From Candidatus Spongiihabitans thiooxidans (lineage in GTDB: Bacteria > Pseudomonadota > Gammaproteobacteria > Arenicellales > Poriferihabitantaceae), in NCBI GenBank assembly GCA_001543005.1, contig LFLB01000039.1, positions 1-58,579 of the forward strand: a stretch of 58,579 nucleotides of DNA. Direction: 5' to 3'. The notes beneath the pieces were generated by a model. The model made no database searches. It was not told where the DNA came from and was given only the letters and a program-made list of their open reading frames with translations. The translations under genes and the position numbers were made by a program. This document shows positions 17,175 through 27,240 of this stretch, in pieces. Position 1 is the first letter of the stretch, and each line of letters begins with the position of its first letter.

Positions 17175-17966
17175 CTATTCGGTGCCTCTATAAATTGATC
17201 TTTTTCTAACCAACAAGAATAACCCCAGGAATATCATGGGGATACTCAATACCTGACCCATGGACACCCAATCCAACGCCACTGCCCCGATATGACCATC
17301 CGGTTCGCGGTAAAACTCGACAAAAAACCGAAATACGCCATACCCCAAGAGAAACACGCCAGAAATTCGGCCTGGTAGCCGTTGTTTGGATGAATACCAC
17401 CAGACAATAATGAATAGTATCAACCCTTCGAGCAATGCTTCGTACAACTGTGACGGGTGGCGGGGCGGCCCTGGCGCGGTATAGAACAACACTCCCCAAG
17501 GCACATCCGTGATCCGGCCCCACAACTCCTGGTTAATGAAGTTTCCAATCCGACCAAAAAATAACCCCGGCGCAACCAAAGGCGCTAAAAAATCCGCAAC
17601 CACCAAAATACCCCGATTGGTTTTTCGGGCATAACACCCGAGCGCGACAATCACACCGATAAGCCCGCCATGAAATGACATCCCCCCATCCCAAATGGCA
17701 ATAATATCCAAGGGACTTGAAAGATAAAAACTCAACTTATAAAACAGCACATAACCCAATCGACCGCCCACTATAATGCCGACGGCGATATAAAAAACCA
17801 GGTCAATCACCTCATCTTCCTGCCATCCAGACCGGCTGTGCCGCGCTCTGTATCGCCCCAGCACTATGCCGGCTACAAAACCACACAGGTACATCAAACC
17901 ATACCAATGAATGGATAGCGGGCCGATGGACAGGGCTACCGGATCAAAATTAGGATGTACAATCAC
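17175..17966 (-). CDS. lgt: Prolipoprotein diacylglyceryl transferase
   Basis: Inner-membrane enzyme that transfers diacylglycerol from phosphatidylglycerol to the lipobox cysteine of prolipoproteins, the first step of lipoprotein maturation. The 263-residue product has about seven membrane segments and the Lgt signature GRIGNFINQELWGR. HGGLIG and the IHWYGLMY N-terminus are also typical. Length is normal. It is convergent with the R-M operon and divergent from the next gene. Confidence 0.95.
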   Translation of the reverse strand: MIVHPNFDPVALSIGPLSIHWYGLMYLCGFVAGIVLGRYRARHSRSGWQEDEVIDLVFYIAVGIIVGGRLGYVLFYKLSFYLSSPLDIIAIWDGGMSFHGGLIGVIVALGCYARKTNRGILVVADFLAPLVAPGLFFGRIGNFINQELWGRITDVPWGVLFYTAPGPPRHPSQLYEALLEGLILFIIVWWYSSKQRLPGRISGVFLLGYGVFRFFVEFYREPDGHIGAVALDWVSMGQVLSIPMIFLGLFLLVRKRSIYRGTE

Positions 17967-18119
17967 GCTTAAATTTCCGCGACTAAATTTTTTTGAAAAC
18001 TAAAAGTAAAAATTACCAGCTACGCTTTAGCCGGCTAATATTGAGCCATGAATTGTAACTGATTCAAATTCAGACCGCCCCCAGGAAGTTCACATGAATC
18101 TCACAAATATTTATGATAT

Positions 18120-20273
18120 ATGTCTAACCAGTTAATCAACCAAACCAGTCCTTATCTGCTGCAACACGCTAACAATCCGGTCGATTGGCATCCCTGGACT
18201 GAGCACGCACTTGATGTAGCGCGAAATCAAAACAAACCGATCCTGTTGTCCATCGGCTATGCCGCCTGTCATTGGTGTCATGTCATGGAACGCGAGAGTT
18301 TTGAGAATGACGTCATCGCCAAAATCATGAACAAACACTTTGTGTGCATTAAAGTAGATCGGGAAGAACGCCCCGACCTGGACAAAATTTACCAGATTGC
18401 GCATCAGTTGCTGACCCAAAGACCCGGCGGCTGGCCCTTGACCATTGCACTGACGCCTGATGGCCATGCGCCGTTTTTCGCGGGCACTTATTTCCCGGCC
18501 GAAGCGCGTTACAACATGCCCGGTTTTGGCAAGTTGCTTGAAAAAATCGCGGCGCATTTCCATGAAAATTCTGAAAAACTGGCCGACTACCATTTGTCGT
18601 TTAACCAAGCGTTGGAAAAACTTAACCCGCAATCCAGCGCAAGCAAAATACCCGATCCCTTAACCGCGCTTGCGCACGCTTCGGCGCATTTGGAAAAACA
18701 ATACGACAGCGAGTTTGGTGGCTTTGGTGATGCGCCAAAATTCCCCCATCCCACCCAATTGGAACTGCTGTTAGTTGCCGCAAGACATCCCGGCCTGACC
18801 AACTTGGCGAAGCAAACTCAATCGGCGAAGACGGCCGCGGAGATGCCCGCGCAAATGGTGACCAACACGCTGACGCACATGGCTCAGGGCGGGCTTTTCG
18901 ATCATCTGGGCGGAGGGTTTTTTCGCTATTCCATAGACCGAAAATGGCAAATCCCGCATTTTGAAAAAATGCTTTATGACAACGCACAGCTATTAGCCCT
19001 GTACTGCGATGGCTATCACTTGTTCGGCAACGCGCAATACGCCCATGCCGCCATGGCCACGGCGCAGTGGGTTATCATCGATATGCAGCAATCCGATGGC
19101 GGATATGCGTCAACCCTGGATGCCGACTCCGAGGGCGAGGAAGGCAAATACTATGTTTGGAGCGAAACAGATTTACGCGCAATTCTGGTGGAAAACGAGT
19201 ATTCAGTATTAGAAAATTATTTTGGGTTATATGGCGAAGCGAATTTTGAAGGAAGTTGGCATTTCAACCGGAACCCGGAAACCGACTTCGAATTATTGGC
19301 GAGCAATCCTGAAACTGGCGATGAAATTGAAAGGGCATTGTCCGCGGCAAAATCGAAATTACTGGCGATTCGCAATGCGCGGATACGCCCCGGTCTGGAC
19401 CACAAAATCCTCACCGCCTGGAATGGATTGATGATCAAGGGCATGGCCAAGGCCGGCCGAATTTTGCAGCAACCTGAATTTATCCAATCGGCGCAAATAG
19501 CCGCAGACTTTGTGCGCGATAACATGTGGCAGAGCGGGTCTGAGGAAGGGCGAATGCTGGCCACATGTAGCCAGGGGAAAGCGCATTTAAATGGCTATCT
19601 GGATGATTACGCATTTATGCTGGACGGGCTGATCGAGCTGCTCGAATCGAGTTGGCGCAGCGCCGACCTTGAATTTGCTACCGCCATTTGTGAGGCCATG
19701 CTTGCGCGCTTTGAAGACCGGGAAAACGGCGGCTTCTTCTTCACTTCGCATGATCACGAAAAGCTGTTGTGCCGCCAAAAATACGGCGCCGATGACGCCA
19801 TTCCCTCAGGCAATGGCGCCGCCATTCTGGGCTTGCTTAAACTGGGCAATCTGCTGGGGGAAACGAAATATTTAAACAGCGCGGAAACTGCACTGTCCTT
19901 GTTTGCCAATGATTTAGAACACCATCCTTCGGTGAACAGTTTGATGACCATCGCACTACAGCACCTCGGCAACCAACACACGACCGTTATTATCCGCGGC
20001 GATGGCGGGCCCAATCAAAATGCGGCTGTTCAAAAATGGAAACGATTTTGCGATGACCAGTATCAACCTCTAACCCACATTTTTGCGATTGAAAAAGATG
20101 CAAAAAACCTGCCGCCAACGCTGGCATTACGTAAAGCCGGGAAAACCACTGTGGCATATGTCTGCAAAGGCAACCATTGCACTCCGGCAATAACTTCTTT
20201 GGAAGAACTAAAAAAACAATTCAGCCGGGATGGTGGCACGGAGGATTCGACTGATTCATCTTTTGCATCATAA
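18120..20273 (+). CDS. Thioredoxin-domain protein, YyaL/DUF255 (SSP411-like)
   Basis: The 717-residue product starts with the conserved DUF255 block ([17 protein letters not shown]) and a thioredoxin-like fold with the motif CHWCH (C50, C53). This is followed by an alpha/alpha-barrel-like region resembling N-acylglucosamine epimerase folds. The family is widespread and intact here, but its biochemical role is not firmly known; a redox or sugar-related function is often proposed. Its 3' end overlaps the convergent trmB by 53 bp. No Shine-Dalgarno sequence is evident before ATG 18120. Confidence 0.85.
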   Translation: MSNQLINQTSPYLLQHANNPVDWHPWTEHALDVARNQNKPILLSIGYAACHWCHVMERESFENDVIAKIMNKHFVCIKVDREERPDLDKIYQIAHQLLTQRPGGWPLTIALTPDGHAPFFAGTYFPAEARYNMPGFGKLLEKIAAHFHENSEKLADYHLSFNQALEKLNPQSSASKIPDPLTALAHASAHLEKQYDSEFGGFGDAPKFPHPTQLELLLVAARHPGLTNLAKQTQSAKTAAEMPAQMVTNTLTHMAQGGLFDHLGGGFFRYSIDRKWQIPHFEKMLYDNAQLLALYCDGYHLFGNAQYAHAAMATAQWVIIDMQQSDGGYASTLDADSEGEEGKYYVWSETDLRAILVENEYSVLENYFGLYGEANFEGSWHFNRNPETDFELLASNPETGDEIERALSAAKSKLLAIRNARIRPGLDHKILTAWNGLMIKGMAKAGRILQQPEFIQSAQIAADFVRDNMWQSGSEEGRMLATCSQGKAHLNGYLDDYAFMLDGLIELLESSWRSADLEFATAICEAMLARFEDRENGGFFFTSHDHEKLLCRQKYGADDAIPSGNGAAILGLLKLGNLLGETKYLNSAETALSLFANDLEHHPSVNSLMTIALQHLGNQHTTVIIRGDGGPNQNAAVQKWKRFCDDQYQPLTHIFAIEKDAKNLPPTLALRKAGKTTVAYVCKGNHCTPAITSLEELKKQFSRDGGTEDSTDSSFAS

Positions 20274-20976
20274 TATCCCAAACACCATGACCCAATCGAT
20301 GTCCTCTTTTTTCGAATTTGGTTTCAGGTCGCTGCTGCGGACCAGGTGAGAAGTTTCCGCGGCCGGCGATATTGACCAAAGCCGACGATAATTCCAGTTT
20401 GCCCATAGCATCATCGGCATAATCCCGCCAATCCGTTGCGTAGTGAAAAATGCCGTCGGTCTCGAGTTTGTTCGCCACCAAGTCGATAAAGGGCGGTTGC
20501 ACTATTCTACGTTTATGATGTTTTTTCTTTGGCCAGGGATCCGGGAAAAACAAACATATTTTAGCCAATGATTGGTCTCTAATCATCGTATTCAGAACAT
20601 CGATCGCGTCCGCACAAAATAATTTCACATTGGTCAGGTTATAGTGATGTATTTGAATCATCAAATGCCCGATTCCTGGTCGATGCACTTCCACACCGAT
20701 AAAATTCTGGTGTGGATTTTTCTGCGCCACTTCAAACAAAGCTTTGCCGTCGCCAAATCCAATATCCAATATGGTCGGTGCTGATCGCTTAAATATTTGT
20801 TGAAAGTCCGCCCGTTCATCCGCTAGCTCGTCGAGGGATAAACCGTAGGCTGGCCATAACTCCTGCAAGGCACGTTGTTGGCCCTTGGTAAGCTTACCAC
20901 CGCGAACGGTGAAACTTCTTATCGCCTTTATCGGTCTATGTATCGGTCTGTGGACTTGATTCATGCTATTCGGCAC
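20221..20976 (-). CDS. trmB: tRNA (guanine-N7-)-methyltransferase
   Basis: SAM-dependent enzyme making m7G46 in the variable loop of tRNAs. The 251-residue product has the N-terminal IRSF..R.G.LTKGQQ segment, the SAM motif [12 protein letters not shown], and the family signature [15 protein letters not shown]. The C-terminus runs about 20 residues past the conserved part and overlaps the convergent upstream gene. A small N-terminal repeat (HRPIHRPI) precedes the conserved region, so the start could be ATG 20976 or the ATG four codons later. Confidence 0.93.
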   Translation of the reverse strand: MPNSMNQVHRPIHRPIKAIRSFTVRGGKLTKGQQRALQELWPAYGLSLDELADERADFQQIFKRSAPTILDIGFGDGKALFEVAQKNPHQNFIGVEVHRPGIGHLMIQIHHYNLTNVKLFCADAIDVLNTMIRDQSLAKICLFFPDPWPKKKHHKRRIVQPPFIDLVANKLETDGIFHYATDWRDYADDAMGKLELSSALVNIAGRGNFSPGPQQRPETKFEKRGHRLGHGVWDIMMQKMNQSNPPCHHPG

Positions 20977-21043
20977 GGGAAAGTTGAACTGCGGTATAAT
21001 ATCAAATCATATTAACCTGGAACGAGAAAAATCGGCGGAACAA

Positions 21044-21121
21044 ATGCTAAGAAAACTCAAGCCAGAAAACCTGGCCGGACAACCTGGCCAGATAAATTTG
21101 CAAGGTAAGTTATATGCATAG
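21044..21121 (+). CDS. Possible 25-codon leader ORF before the thiolase gene
   Basis: ATG 21044 follows GGCGGA at a suitable distance and opens a 25-codon frame that ends at 21121, overlapping the thiolase ATG at 21114. It contains a 13-bp tandem duplication (21068-21093). It could be a translated leader coupled to the thiolase start, but the peptide is not recognisable and chance is quite possible. Confidence 0.2.
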   Translation: MLRKLKPENLAGQPGQINLQGKLYA

Positions 21122-22409
21122 CGGAAGAAACGTATATTTGATTGATGGCAGTCGAACACCCTTCCTTAAAACTGCGGGCCAACCCGGGAAATTTAAGGCC
21201 GCTGATTTAGCGGTAGCCGCCGGGCGACCGCTGCTTACTCGTCAACCCTTTTTAGCAACCGATTTTGACGAAATTATTTTGGGCTGTGTCGCGCCCACTG
21301 CGGATGAAGCCAATATCGGGCGCATCGTTTCTTTGCGGCTGGGATGCGGGGAATCCACACCGGCCTGGACGGTCGCCAGAAATTGCGCCAGTGGTATGCA
21401 AGCGCTGGATTCCGCTGCGACCAATATTGCGCTGGGACGATCTGATCTGGCGCTGGCCGGTGGTACCGAGTCCATGAGCCACACCCCGGTGTTATTTTCC
21501 ACGGAATTTGTCATCTGGTTGGGGCGTTGGGCCAAAGCAAAAACGATTCCAGACAAATTAAAAACCCTGACCACGCTCAAACCGTCCTGCCTGGTGCCCA
21601 TAATCGGATTATTGAGAGGATTAACTGACCCGATATGCGGCCTGTCCATGGGCCAAACTACGGAGAAAATTGCATACAATTTTGGCATCACTCGTGAAGC
21701 CATGGATGCTTTTGCAGTGCGTAGTCACAAACGGCTGGCTGCTGCTGCCGATGAACAAAGATTTGCCGGGGAACTGGAAACAATCTATGACAACGATGGC
21801 AACAGTTACAACGAAGATGATGGGCTGCGACGAGATTCAACCATGGAAAAATTGGCTAAATTACGCCCGGTATTTGATAAGCCCACGGGTCTTGTGACGG
21901 CCGGGAATAGTGCCCAAATCACCGATGGCTGTGCCTGGTTAATATTAGCCAGCGATGTCGCGGTAAATAAGTATGGTTTAATACCCCGCGCCCAAATCAC
22001 CGATAGCCAATGGGCCGGGGTAAATCCGACGCAAATGGGTTTGGGGCCGGTACATGCGAGCACCCCGATTCTGCAACGGCATTCTTTGCGGCTTAATGAT
22101 GTCGATTACTGGGAAATTAATGAAGCTTTCGCTGGCCAGGTTTTGGGTTGCCTGGCGGCATGGAATTCAGAACAATATTGCAAAAATCAGCTCGGTCTCG
22201 ACAGTGCAATGGGTGAATTGAATCAGGATCGCCTTAATCTTGATGGCGGCGGCGTGAGTATGGGACATCCGGTTGGAGCAAGCGGCGCCAGAATTGTGCT
22301 TCATGCACTGCATGTGCTTGAGCGAAATCAATGGCAGCAGGCCATGGCGACCTTATGCATCGGCGGTGGCCAGGGCGGCGCGATGTTGATTCAACGCAGC
22401 ACACCATAA
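21114..22409 (+). CDS. fadI: Acetyl-CoA C-acyltransferase (thiolase, FadI/FadA-like)
   Basis: Catalyses the last step of fatty-acid beta-oxidation, thiolytic release of acetyl-CoA from 3-ketoacyl-CoA. Catalytic C91 lies in RNCASGMQ; the C-terminal half has NEAFAGQ with its His-loop neighbourhood, GGGVSMGHPVGASG and the second catalytic Cys in CIGGGQGG. At 431 residues it is closer to FadI than to the shorter FadA. AAGG precedes the ATG. The multifunctional enzyme follows 32 bp downstream, forming a complete FadIJ pair. Confidence 0.88.
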   Translation: MHSGRNVYLIDGSRTPFLKTAGQPGKFKAADLAVAAGRPLLTRQPFLATDFDEIILGCVAPTADEANIGRIVSLRLGCGESTPAWTVARNCASGMQALDSAATNIALGRSDLALAGGTESMSHTPVLFSTEFVIWLGRWAKAKTIPDKLKTLTTLKPSCLVPIIGLLRGLTDPICGLSMGQTTEKIAYNFGITREAMDAFAVRSHKRLAAAADEQRFAGELETIYDNDGNSYNEDDGLRRDSTMEKLAKLRPVFDKPTGLVTAGNSAQITDGCAWLILASDVAVNKYGLIPRAQITDSQWAGVNPTQMGLGPVHASTPILQRHSLRLNDVDYWEINEAFAGQVLGCLAAWNSEQYCKNQLGLDSAMGELNQDRLNLDGGGVSMGHPVGASGARIVLHALHVLERNQWQQAMATLCIGGGQGGAMLIQRSTP

Positions 22410-22441
22410 CCATAACGCATCAATCTTCAACGGAAATTAAA

Positions 22442-24526
22442 ATGGCAAAATTAAAAAACTGGACGATTGAGGAACGGGATAACCTTTGCATTCTGACCCT
22501 TGACCTGCCAAAACAGCGTCAAAATGTGCTGTCTTCCGCAGTGATTACAGAACTGGATCAAGCACTGGATCAAATTGAAAAACTCGAAATCAAAGGGTTG
22601 ATTGTGAAATCCGCAAAGGCAACTGGCTTTATAGCCGGTGCCGATATCAGCGAGTTTCAGCAAATAGAAACCGGGCAACAAGCTGCTGAATTCGTACAAT
22701 TTTCCAACCAGGTTATCAATAGAATTGAATCGTTGACTATGCCATCGGTAGCCATGATAAATGGTCATTGTTTGGGAGGCGGACTAGAGCTTGCCCTGGC
22801 CTGCGACTATCGCGTGGCCACGGATGAACCTGCAGTAAGGTTAGGATTGCCCGAAGTGAAACTGGGCATTCATCCAGGTTTTGGCGGCACCGTCAGACTA
22901 ATCGAAATCATTGGTGTGCGGTCGGCGATGGATCTTATCCTCAGCGGTCGTACGGTTATTCCTTATGTTGCCAAGAAAATGGGGGTTATTGACCTTTGCG
23001 TTCCCACACGACAACTTGAACGGGCGGCGGAATTTGTCATCGATAAAAAACCGCCTCCAAAACAAGCAGGGGGCATCGACAAAATAATAAATTTCGGCCC
23101 GGCCCGATACTTAATGGCGCAGTACCTGAAAAGACAAGTTAGTTCTAAAGCAAAAGAATCACATTACCCCGCGCCTTACGCCGTCATCGAATTATGGAAA
23201 GAGCATGGCGGTAATCGTGGCGCAATGCTCAAAGCCGAACAGCAATCCATATCAAAATTATTTACCACAACCACATCAAAGAATCTGGTCAAGGTTTTCT
23301 TTCTTCAGGAACAACTCAAGAAAATTGGCAAATCGGGAATGGGTAAATCGGGAATGGGTAAATCATGCCGCGATGAAAATTTTCAACACGTTCATATCAT
23401 CGGCGCCGGCGTAATGGGCGGAGATATCGCCGCATGGTGCGCATTGCGTGGTTTGACTGTAACACTCCATGATCGCAGCGCCGAAGCCCTTGCACGGGCA
23501 ACAAAACGCGCCCATCAGTTGTTTTCAAAGAAGTTAAAGCAACCGAGACTGGTTGAACGCGCTATGGATCGATTTCAACAAGATGCGGCTGGCAACGGCG
23601 TTGCCAGCGCAGATGTCATCATCGAAGCGATATTCGAAAATGCAGAAGCGAAAATTGGCCTGTTTTCAGCCCTTGCAAAAATAGCAAAACCCGATGCCAT
23701 TCTTGCAACCAACACCTCGAGTATTCCATTGGAGACGATTAGCGCCGCCCTGCCCAAGCCCGGCCGATTGGTGGGACTGCATTTTTTCAATCCGGTGGCG
23801 AAGATGCAGTTGATTGAAATTGTCCGCGGCGAAAAAACCTATGCGAAAGTTTCCGCTCGAGCCGCTGCTTTTGCGAACCGAATTGGACGACTGCCCATTC
23901 CTGTAAAAAGCAGCCCGGGATTTCTGGTCAATCGGGTGTTAATGCCCTATGTCCTGGAAGCGGTGGAATTGCTGAAACAGGGGCTTCCAGCATCGCTCAT
24001 TGATAAAGTTGCCACGAATTTTGGCATGCCCATGGGGCCGATTACGCTGGCGGATACCGTTGGCCTGGATATTTGCTATCAGGTCGGCGAAAACCTGACC
24101 AAAAGTTTTGGTGGAGCGCTTCCTGAATTGCTAAAGCGAAAAGTCAATGACGGCCATTTAGGCAAAAAAACCGGGCAGGGATTCTATACCTGGGAAAAAG
24201 GCAGGCCCAAAAAAGGTTGGTTTGCAAAAGGCAACATGACATCGGCTCGGCAAGTCGATGACATTGAAGACCGTTTGGTTTTTCGGTATTTGAATGAATG
24301 TATTGCCTGCCTGCATGAAGGCATCGTGGAAAACCGGTCTCAGCTGGATGCTGCACTGATATTTGGAACTGGATTCGCACCATTTACGGGCGGCCCGATT
24401 AATCACATCACCGACCAGCAACCGGCGGCGATGCTGGAGCGATTAAAGCAGCTACACAACCGCTACGGCGATCGATTTAAACCTTCCAGCGGCTGGGATG
24501 AGTTTGTCATAAAAAATTTGCCATAA
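22442..24526 (+). CDS. fadJ: Fatty-acid oxidation multifunctional enzyme (enoyl-CoA hydratase / 3-hydroxyacyl-CoA dehydrogenase), FadJ-like
   Basis: Alpha subunit of the beta-oxidation complex: hydrates enoyl-CoA and oxidises 3-hydroxyacyl-CoA with NAD+. The 694-residue product has an N-terminal crotonase domain (oxyanion-hole segments AGADISEF and GHCLGGGLELALACDYR) and, after a linker, an NAD-binding site (IIGAGVMGGDIA) and the HFFNPV segment of the dehydrogenase. ATG 22442 was preferred over an upstream in-frame start inside fadI. The linker holds a 15-bp tandem duplication (23330-23359) encoding KSGMG repeats. Confidence 0.9.
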   Translation: MAKLKNWTIEERDNLCILTLDLPKQRQNVLSSAVITELDQALDQIEKLEIKGLIVKSAKATGFIAGADISEFQQIETGQQAAEFVQFSNQVINRIESLTMPSVAMINGHCLGGGLELALACDYRVATDEPAVRLGLPEVKLGIHPGFGGTVRLIEIIGVRSAMDLILSGRTVIPYVAKKMGVIDLCVPTRQLERAAEFVIDKKPPPKQAGGIDKIINFGPARYLMAQYLKRQVSSKAKESHYPAPYAVIELWKEHGGNRGAMLKAEQQSISKLFTTTTSKNLVKVFFLQEQLKKIGKSGMGKSGMGKSCRDENFQHVHIIGAGVMGGDIAAWCALRGLTVTLHDRSAEALARATKRAHQLFSKKLKQPRLVERAMDRFQQDAAGNGVASADVIIEAIFENAEAKIGLFSALAKIAKPDAILATNTSSIPLETISAALPKPGRLVGLHFFNPVAKMQLIEIVRGEKTYAKVSARAAAFANRIGRLPIPVKSSPGFLVNRVLMPYVLEAVELLKQGLPASLIDKVATNFGMPMGPITLADTVGLDICYQVGENLTKSFGGALPELLKRKVNDGHLGKKTGQGFYTWEKGRPKKGWFAKGNMTSARQVDDIEDRLVFRYLNECIACLHEGIVENRSQLDAALIFGTGFAPFTGGPINHITDQQPAAMLERLKQLHNRYGDRFKPSSGWDEFVIKNLP

Positions 24527-24617
24527 AAAATTTATGAACAGGGTTTATGATAGGCCCCTAAATGCAGTTCAAATCTTTTCTATTTCACTCCTGTAAATTC
24601 ATTGGCTCTTGGTCGAA

Positions 24618-25829
24618 ATGAACAGATCACTCTCTCAGAAAATTACCCTTCAACAGTTAGCCGCAATTGATCAAGATATTAAGTCGGCGACGGGGATGCC
24701 CAATGCGGCATACACGGATCCGGAGTTCTTTATCTTTGAGCGCGACCATGTGCTGGGCAGCAGTTGGACCGCTCTGATGTTTTGCGTCGATTATAAAGAA
24801 GATAACACAGTCACACCGATTGAATTCATGGGGCTACCCCTGATCGTCACCAAAACCAGGCAAGGCAAAAACCAGCAAGGAGGCATCAAGGTTTTTCACA
24901 ACGTTTGCAGCCATAGAGGCAGAAAACTGGTCAACCAACAACAAAAAACCAACGGCATGGTGGTTTGCCCATACCACTGTTGGACTTACGACCTTAATGG
25001 CAAACTCTGTGCAACTCCCCACATAGGGGGTGTTGGAATCCATCAGGCTGAAGGATTCTACCCGGAAAATAATGGCCTGAAAGAGATTCGCTCACATATC
25101 TGGTTGGGGGTTTTGTTTATTAATTTGTCAGGAGATGCACCCGAATTTGAAGATCACGCAAGGCCCATGCTCGATCGATATCATGGACTTGTCGGTGACC
25201 ATGGATTTGACCAGATCGAATACGCGGATACCCATGGTCAAATAGCCCTCTCGATCAATTGTAACTGGAAGCTGGCCATGGAAAATTTTTGCGAGGCCTA
25301 CCATTTACCCTGGATTCATCCGAGTTTGAATGCCTATTCACCCTTGCAAAAGCATCATCATTTGTTTATCAACGAGGATTTTGCCGGGCAACGCTCAACC
25401 AGTTTTGATCCCAGCATCACCGGGTGCGAAAGTTTTCCGAGATTTAATAGTTGGCCGAAAGACCAGGCCGGATGTGCAGAATACCCGGCTTTCTACCCTA
25501 ACTTAATGTTTGGTTTTCAAGAGAATCACCTTTTCATATTGATCGTCCACCCCATCGATATCGACAAGACTGACGAAGACGCCCGCCTGATTTACGTTAA
25601 TCATGAAGCCGCGAATGGCAGCAAGTTTGAGGCCGCCAGAATCGCCAACCGCGATGCCTGGAAGAAAGTATTTAGCGAAGATGTCGCGGCGGTGGAAGGC
25701 TTACAGCAGGGGAGACGATCATCAGGGTATACCGGGGGCGTATTTTCGCCCGTACAAGATGCGCCCACCTTACATTTCCATCAATGGATAGCACGGAAAT
25801 ATCGGGCCGGCTATCGCATCAATAGTTAG
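24618..25829 (+). CDS. Rieske non-heme iron oxygenase, alpha subunit (quaternary-amine oxygenase-like)
   Basis: Rieske oxygenases use a [2Fe-2S] cluster and a mononuclear iron to hydroxylate or demethylate substrates. Rieske ligands are C97 and H99 (CSHRGR) and C117 and H120 (CPYHCW). The mononuclear iron site is ENFCEAYHLPWIH with H229 and H234. The acid that bridges both iron centres is a Glu (E226) where most ring-hydroxylating enzymes have Asp; carnitine oxygenase CntA also uses Glu here. Together with the following ABC transporter this suggests demethylation of a betaine or similar quaternary amine. The length is 403 residues from ATG 24618; a TTG three codons earlier is the alternative. 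No reductase gene lies beside it. Confidence 0.82.
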   Translation: MNRSLSQKITLQQLAAIDQDIKSATGMPNAAYTDPEFFIFERDHVLGSSWTALMFCVDYKEDNTVTPIEFMGLPLIVTKTRQGKNQQGGIKVFHNVCSHRGRKLVNQQQKTNGMVVCPYHCWTYDLNGKLCATPHIGGVGIHQAEGFYPENNGLKEIRSHIWLGVLFINLSGDAPEFEDHARPMLDRYHGLVGDHGFDQIEYADTHGQIALSINCNWKLAMENFCEAYHLPWIHPSLNAYSPLQKHHHLFINEDFAGQRSTSFDPSITGCESFPRFNSWPKDQAGCAEYPAFYPNLMFGFQENHLFILIVHPIDIDKTDEDARLIYVNHEAANGSKFEAARIANRDAWKKVFSEDVAAVEGLQQGRRSSGYTGGVFSPVQDAPTLHFHQWIARKYRAGYRINS

Positions 25830-25889
25830 TTCTGGGGACGCAGTACTGAATTAAAAATTGATTAGAAGTTAAGTATTGTGTCCCCGGAA
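25830..25889. repeat. Palindromic MITE/REP-like element
   Basis: TTCTGGGGACGCAGTACT (25830-25847) is an inverted copy of AGTATTGTGTCCCCGGAA (25872-25889), with the few differences being mostly G-T wobbles in RNA. The AT-rich centre is 24 bases long. It fills almost the whole gap between the oxygenase stop codon and the next gene. Similar TGGGGAC...GTCCCC palindromes occur in many gammaproteobacterial genomes and are thought to be mobilised by REP-associated transposases. As RNA it would form a strong hairpin at the 3' end of the oxygenase message. Confidence 0.65.
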
Positions 25890-25923
25890 TTTATAATTTA
25901 CTACTTTTAATTGGAGATACAAG

Positions 25924-27120
25924 ATGACAAAAAACAGGCAATTGCTGGCAGCGACCCTGGTGGCTGCAACCCTCGCCAGTATGCCCGCAACCGGCTTTGC
26001 GGATAGCGTTAAAATTGGTTTTGTGACCACATTAACCACGCCTGCAAGTGTTATTGGCGAAGATATGCAAAACGCTGTCAACCTTGCGGTGGAACACCTT
26101 GGTGGCAAAATGGCGGGTAAGGATATCGAAATCATTTTTGAAGACGATGGATTTAAACCGGAAATCGGCAAACAGAAAACTGACAAGTTGGTAAAAAAAG
26201 ATGATGTCGACTTCGTCGCCGGTTTTATCTGGTCCCACGTTTTGCTTGCCTCCAGTAAAACAGTGCTTGATTCGGGCAAGTTTTTGATCAGCTCAAACGC
26301 CGGTCCTTCGCATTTGGCGGGGGCCGGTTGTCATGCTAATTTCTTTTCTACTTCATGGCAGAATGACCAAACTCCTATGGCCATGGGTGAGGTGCTTAAT
26401 ACTCAGGGGGTGAAATCTTTATACGTCATGGCGCCGAACTATGCGGCTGGAAAAAATATGGTTGCCGGGGTCGAACGAACTTTCAAGGGAGAGATAGTGG
26501 GCAAAGATCTGACCAAGTGGGGGAAGGACAAACAGTTGGATTTTTCAGCTGAATTAGCCAAAGCCAAAGCATCCGGCGCCGATGGTTTGTTTATTTTCTA
26601 CCCTGGAAGCGCCGGCGGTGCATTCATCAAACAATATCAACAGGCTGGATTGAGAGATTCTTTGCCGTTGTATAGTGTCTTTACGGTGGACTCTCTCTCT
26701 TTGCCTAAATTCCAGGCCGCCAATATTGAAGGGGTTCTGGGTTCGAGCAGCACGATGTTCTGGGCGCCTGATCTTGACAACGCCGCCAACCATAAATTTG
26801 TCAGTGACTTTAAAGCCAAACATGGCCGCTATCCTTCGTTTTACGCAGCTCAATCCTATGACACAATAATGTTGATTAACAGTGCGTTGCAGGCGACGGG
26901 TGGTAATCTGGAGGATCAGGATGCGTTGCGTGCCGCTATGGAAAAAGCCAATTATGACTCCGTTCGTGGTCGATATTCTTACGGCAATAACCATCTACCG
27001 GTGCAAAATTTCTACCTTCGCAAAGTGGTGGCGGATGCCGACGGTAACTGGACTACCAGTATTGTTAGTACCATTTATGAAAACCATCAGGACACCTACG
27101 CGAGCGAGTGTGCGCTTTAG
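25924..27120 (+). CDS. ABC transporter substrate-binding protein (LivK/branched-chain type)
   Basis: Periplasmic receptor of a branched-chain-amino-acid-type ABC transporter. The 398-residue product has a signal peptide with probable cleavage after A26 (GFA|DSVKIGFV) and a type I periplasmic-binding fold (Peripla_BP_6). GGAG seven bases upstream is a good ribosome site. Members of this family bind amino acids, urea, aromatic acids or other small acids; the sequence alone does not give the ligand. Its position after the Rieske oxygenase suggests they share a substrate. Confidence 0.88.
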   Translation: MTKNRQLLAATLVAATLASMPATGFADSVKIGFVTTLTTPASVIGEDMQNAVNLAVEHLGGKMAGKDIEIIFEDDGFKPEIGKQKTDKLVKKDDVDFVAGFIWSHVLLASSKTVLDSGKFLISSNAGPSHLAGAGCHANFFSTSWQNDQTPMAMGEVLNTQGVKSLYVMAPNYAAGKNMVAGVERTFKGEIVGKDLTKWGKDKQLDFSAELAKAKASGADGLFIFYPGSAGGAFIKQYQQAGLRDSLPLYSVFTVDSLSLPKFQAANIEGVLGSSSTMFWAPDLDNAANHKFVSDFKAKHGRYPSFYAAQSYDTIMLINSALQATGGNLEDQDALRAAMEKANYDSVRGRYSYGNNHLPVQNFYLRKVVADADGNWTTSIVSTIYENHQDTYASECAL

Positions 27121-27184
27121 GGGCTTGTTTAATCAATAAACCGGACACGGATTGCAGGGAAATTTCGTGCAGTCTGTGCCTAAG

Positions 27185-27229
27185 CATATATTTTTTGGGC
27201 ATGTATTTTTTGGGCATGTATTTTTTGTA
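27185..27229. repeat. Three 15-bp tandem repeats upstream of livH-like gene
   Basis: Units CATATATTTTTTGGG (27185-27199), CATGTATTTTTTGGG (27200-27214) and CATGTATTTTTTGTA (27215-27229) lie head to tail in the 120-bp gap between the binding protein and the first permease. The repeat spaces the permease start from the binding-protein stop and could affect relative expression. It belongs to the family of short duplications found across the window. Confidence 0.85.
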
Positions 27230-27240
27230 ATTGGCGACGA

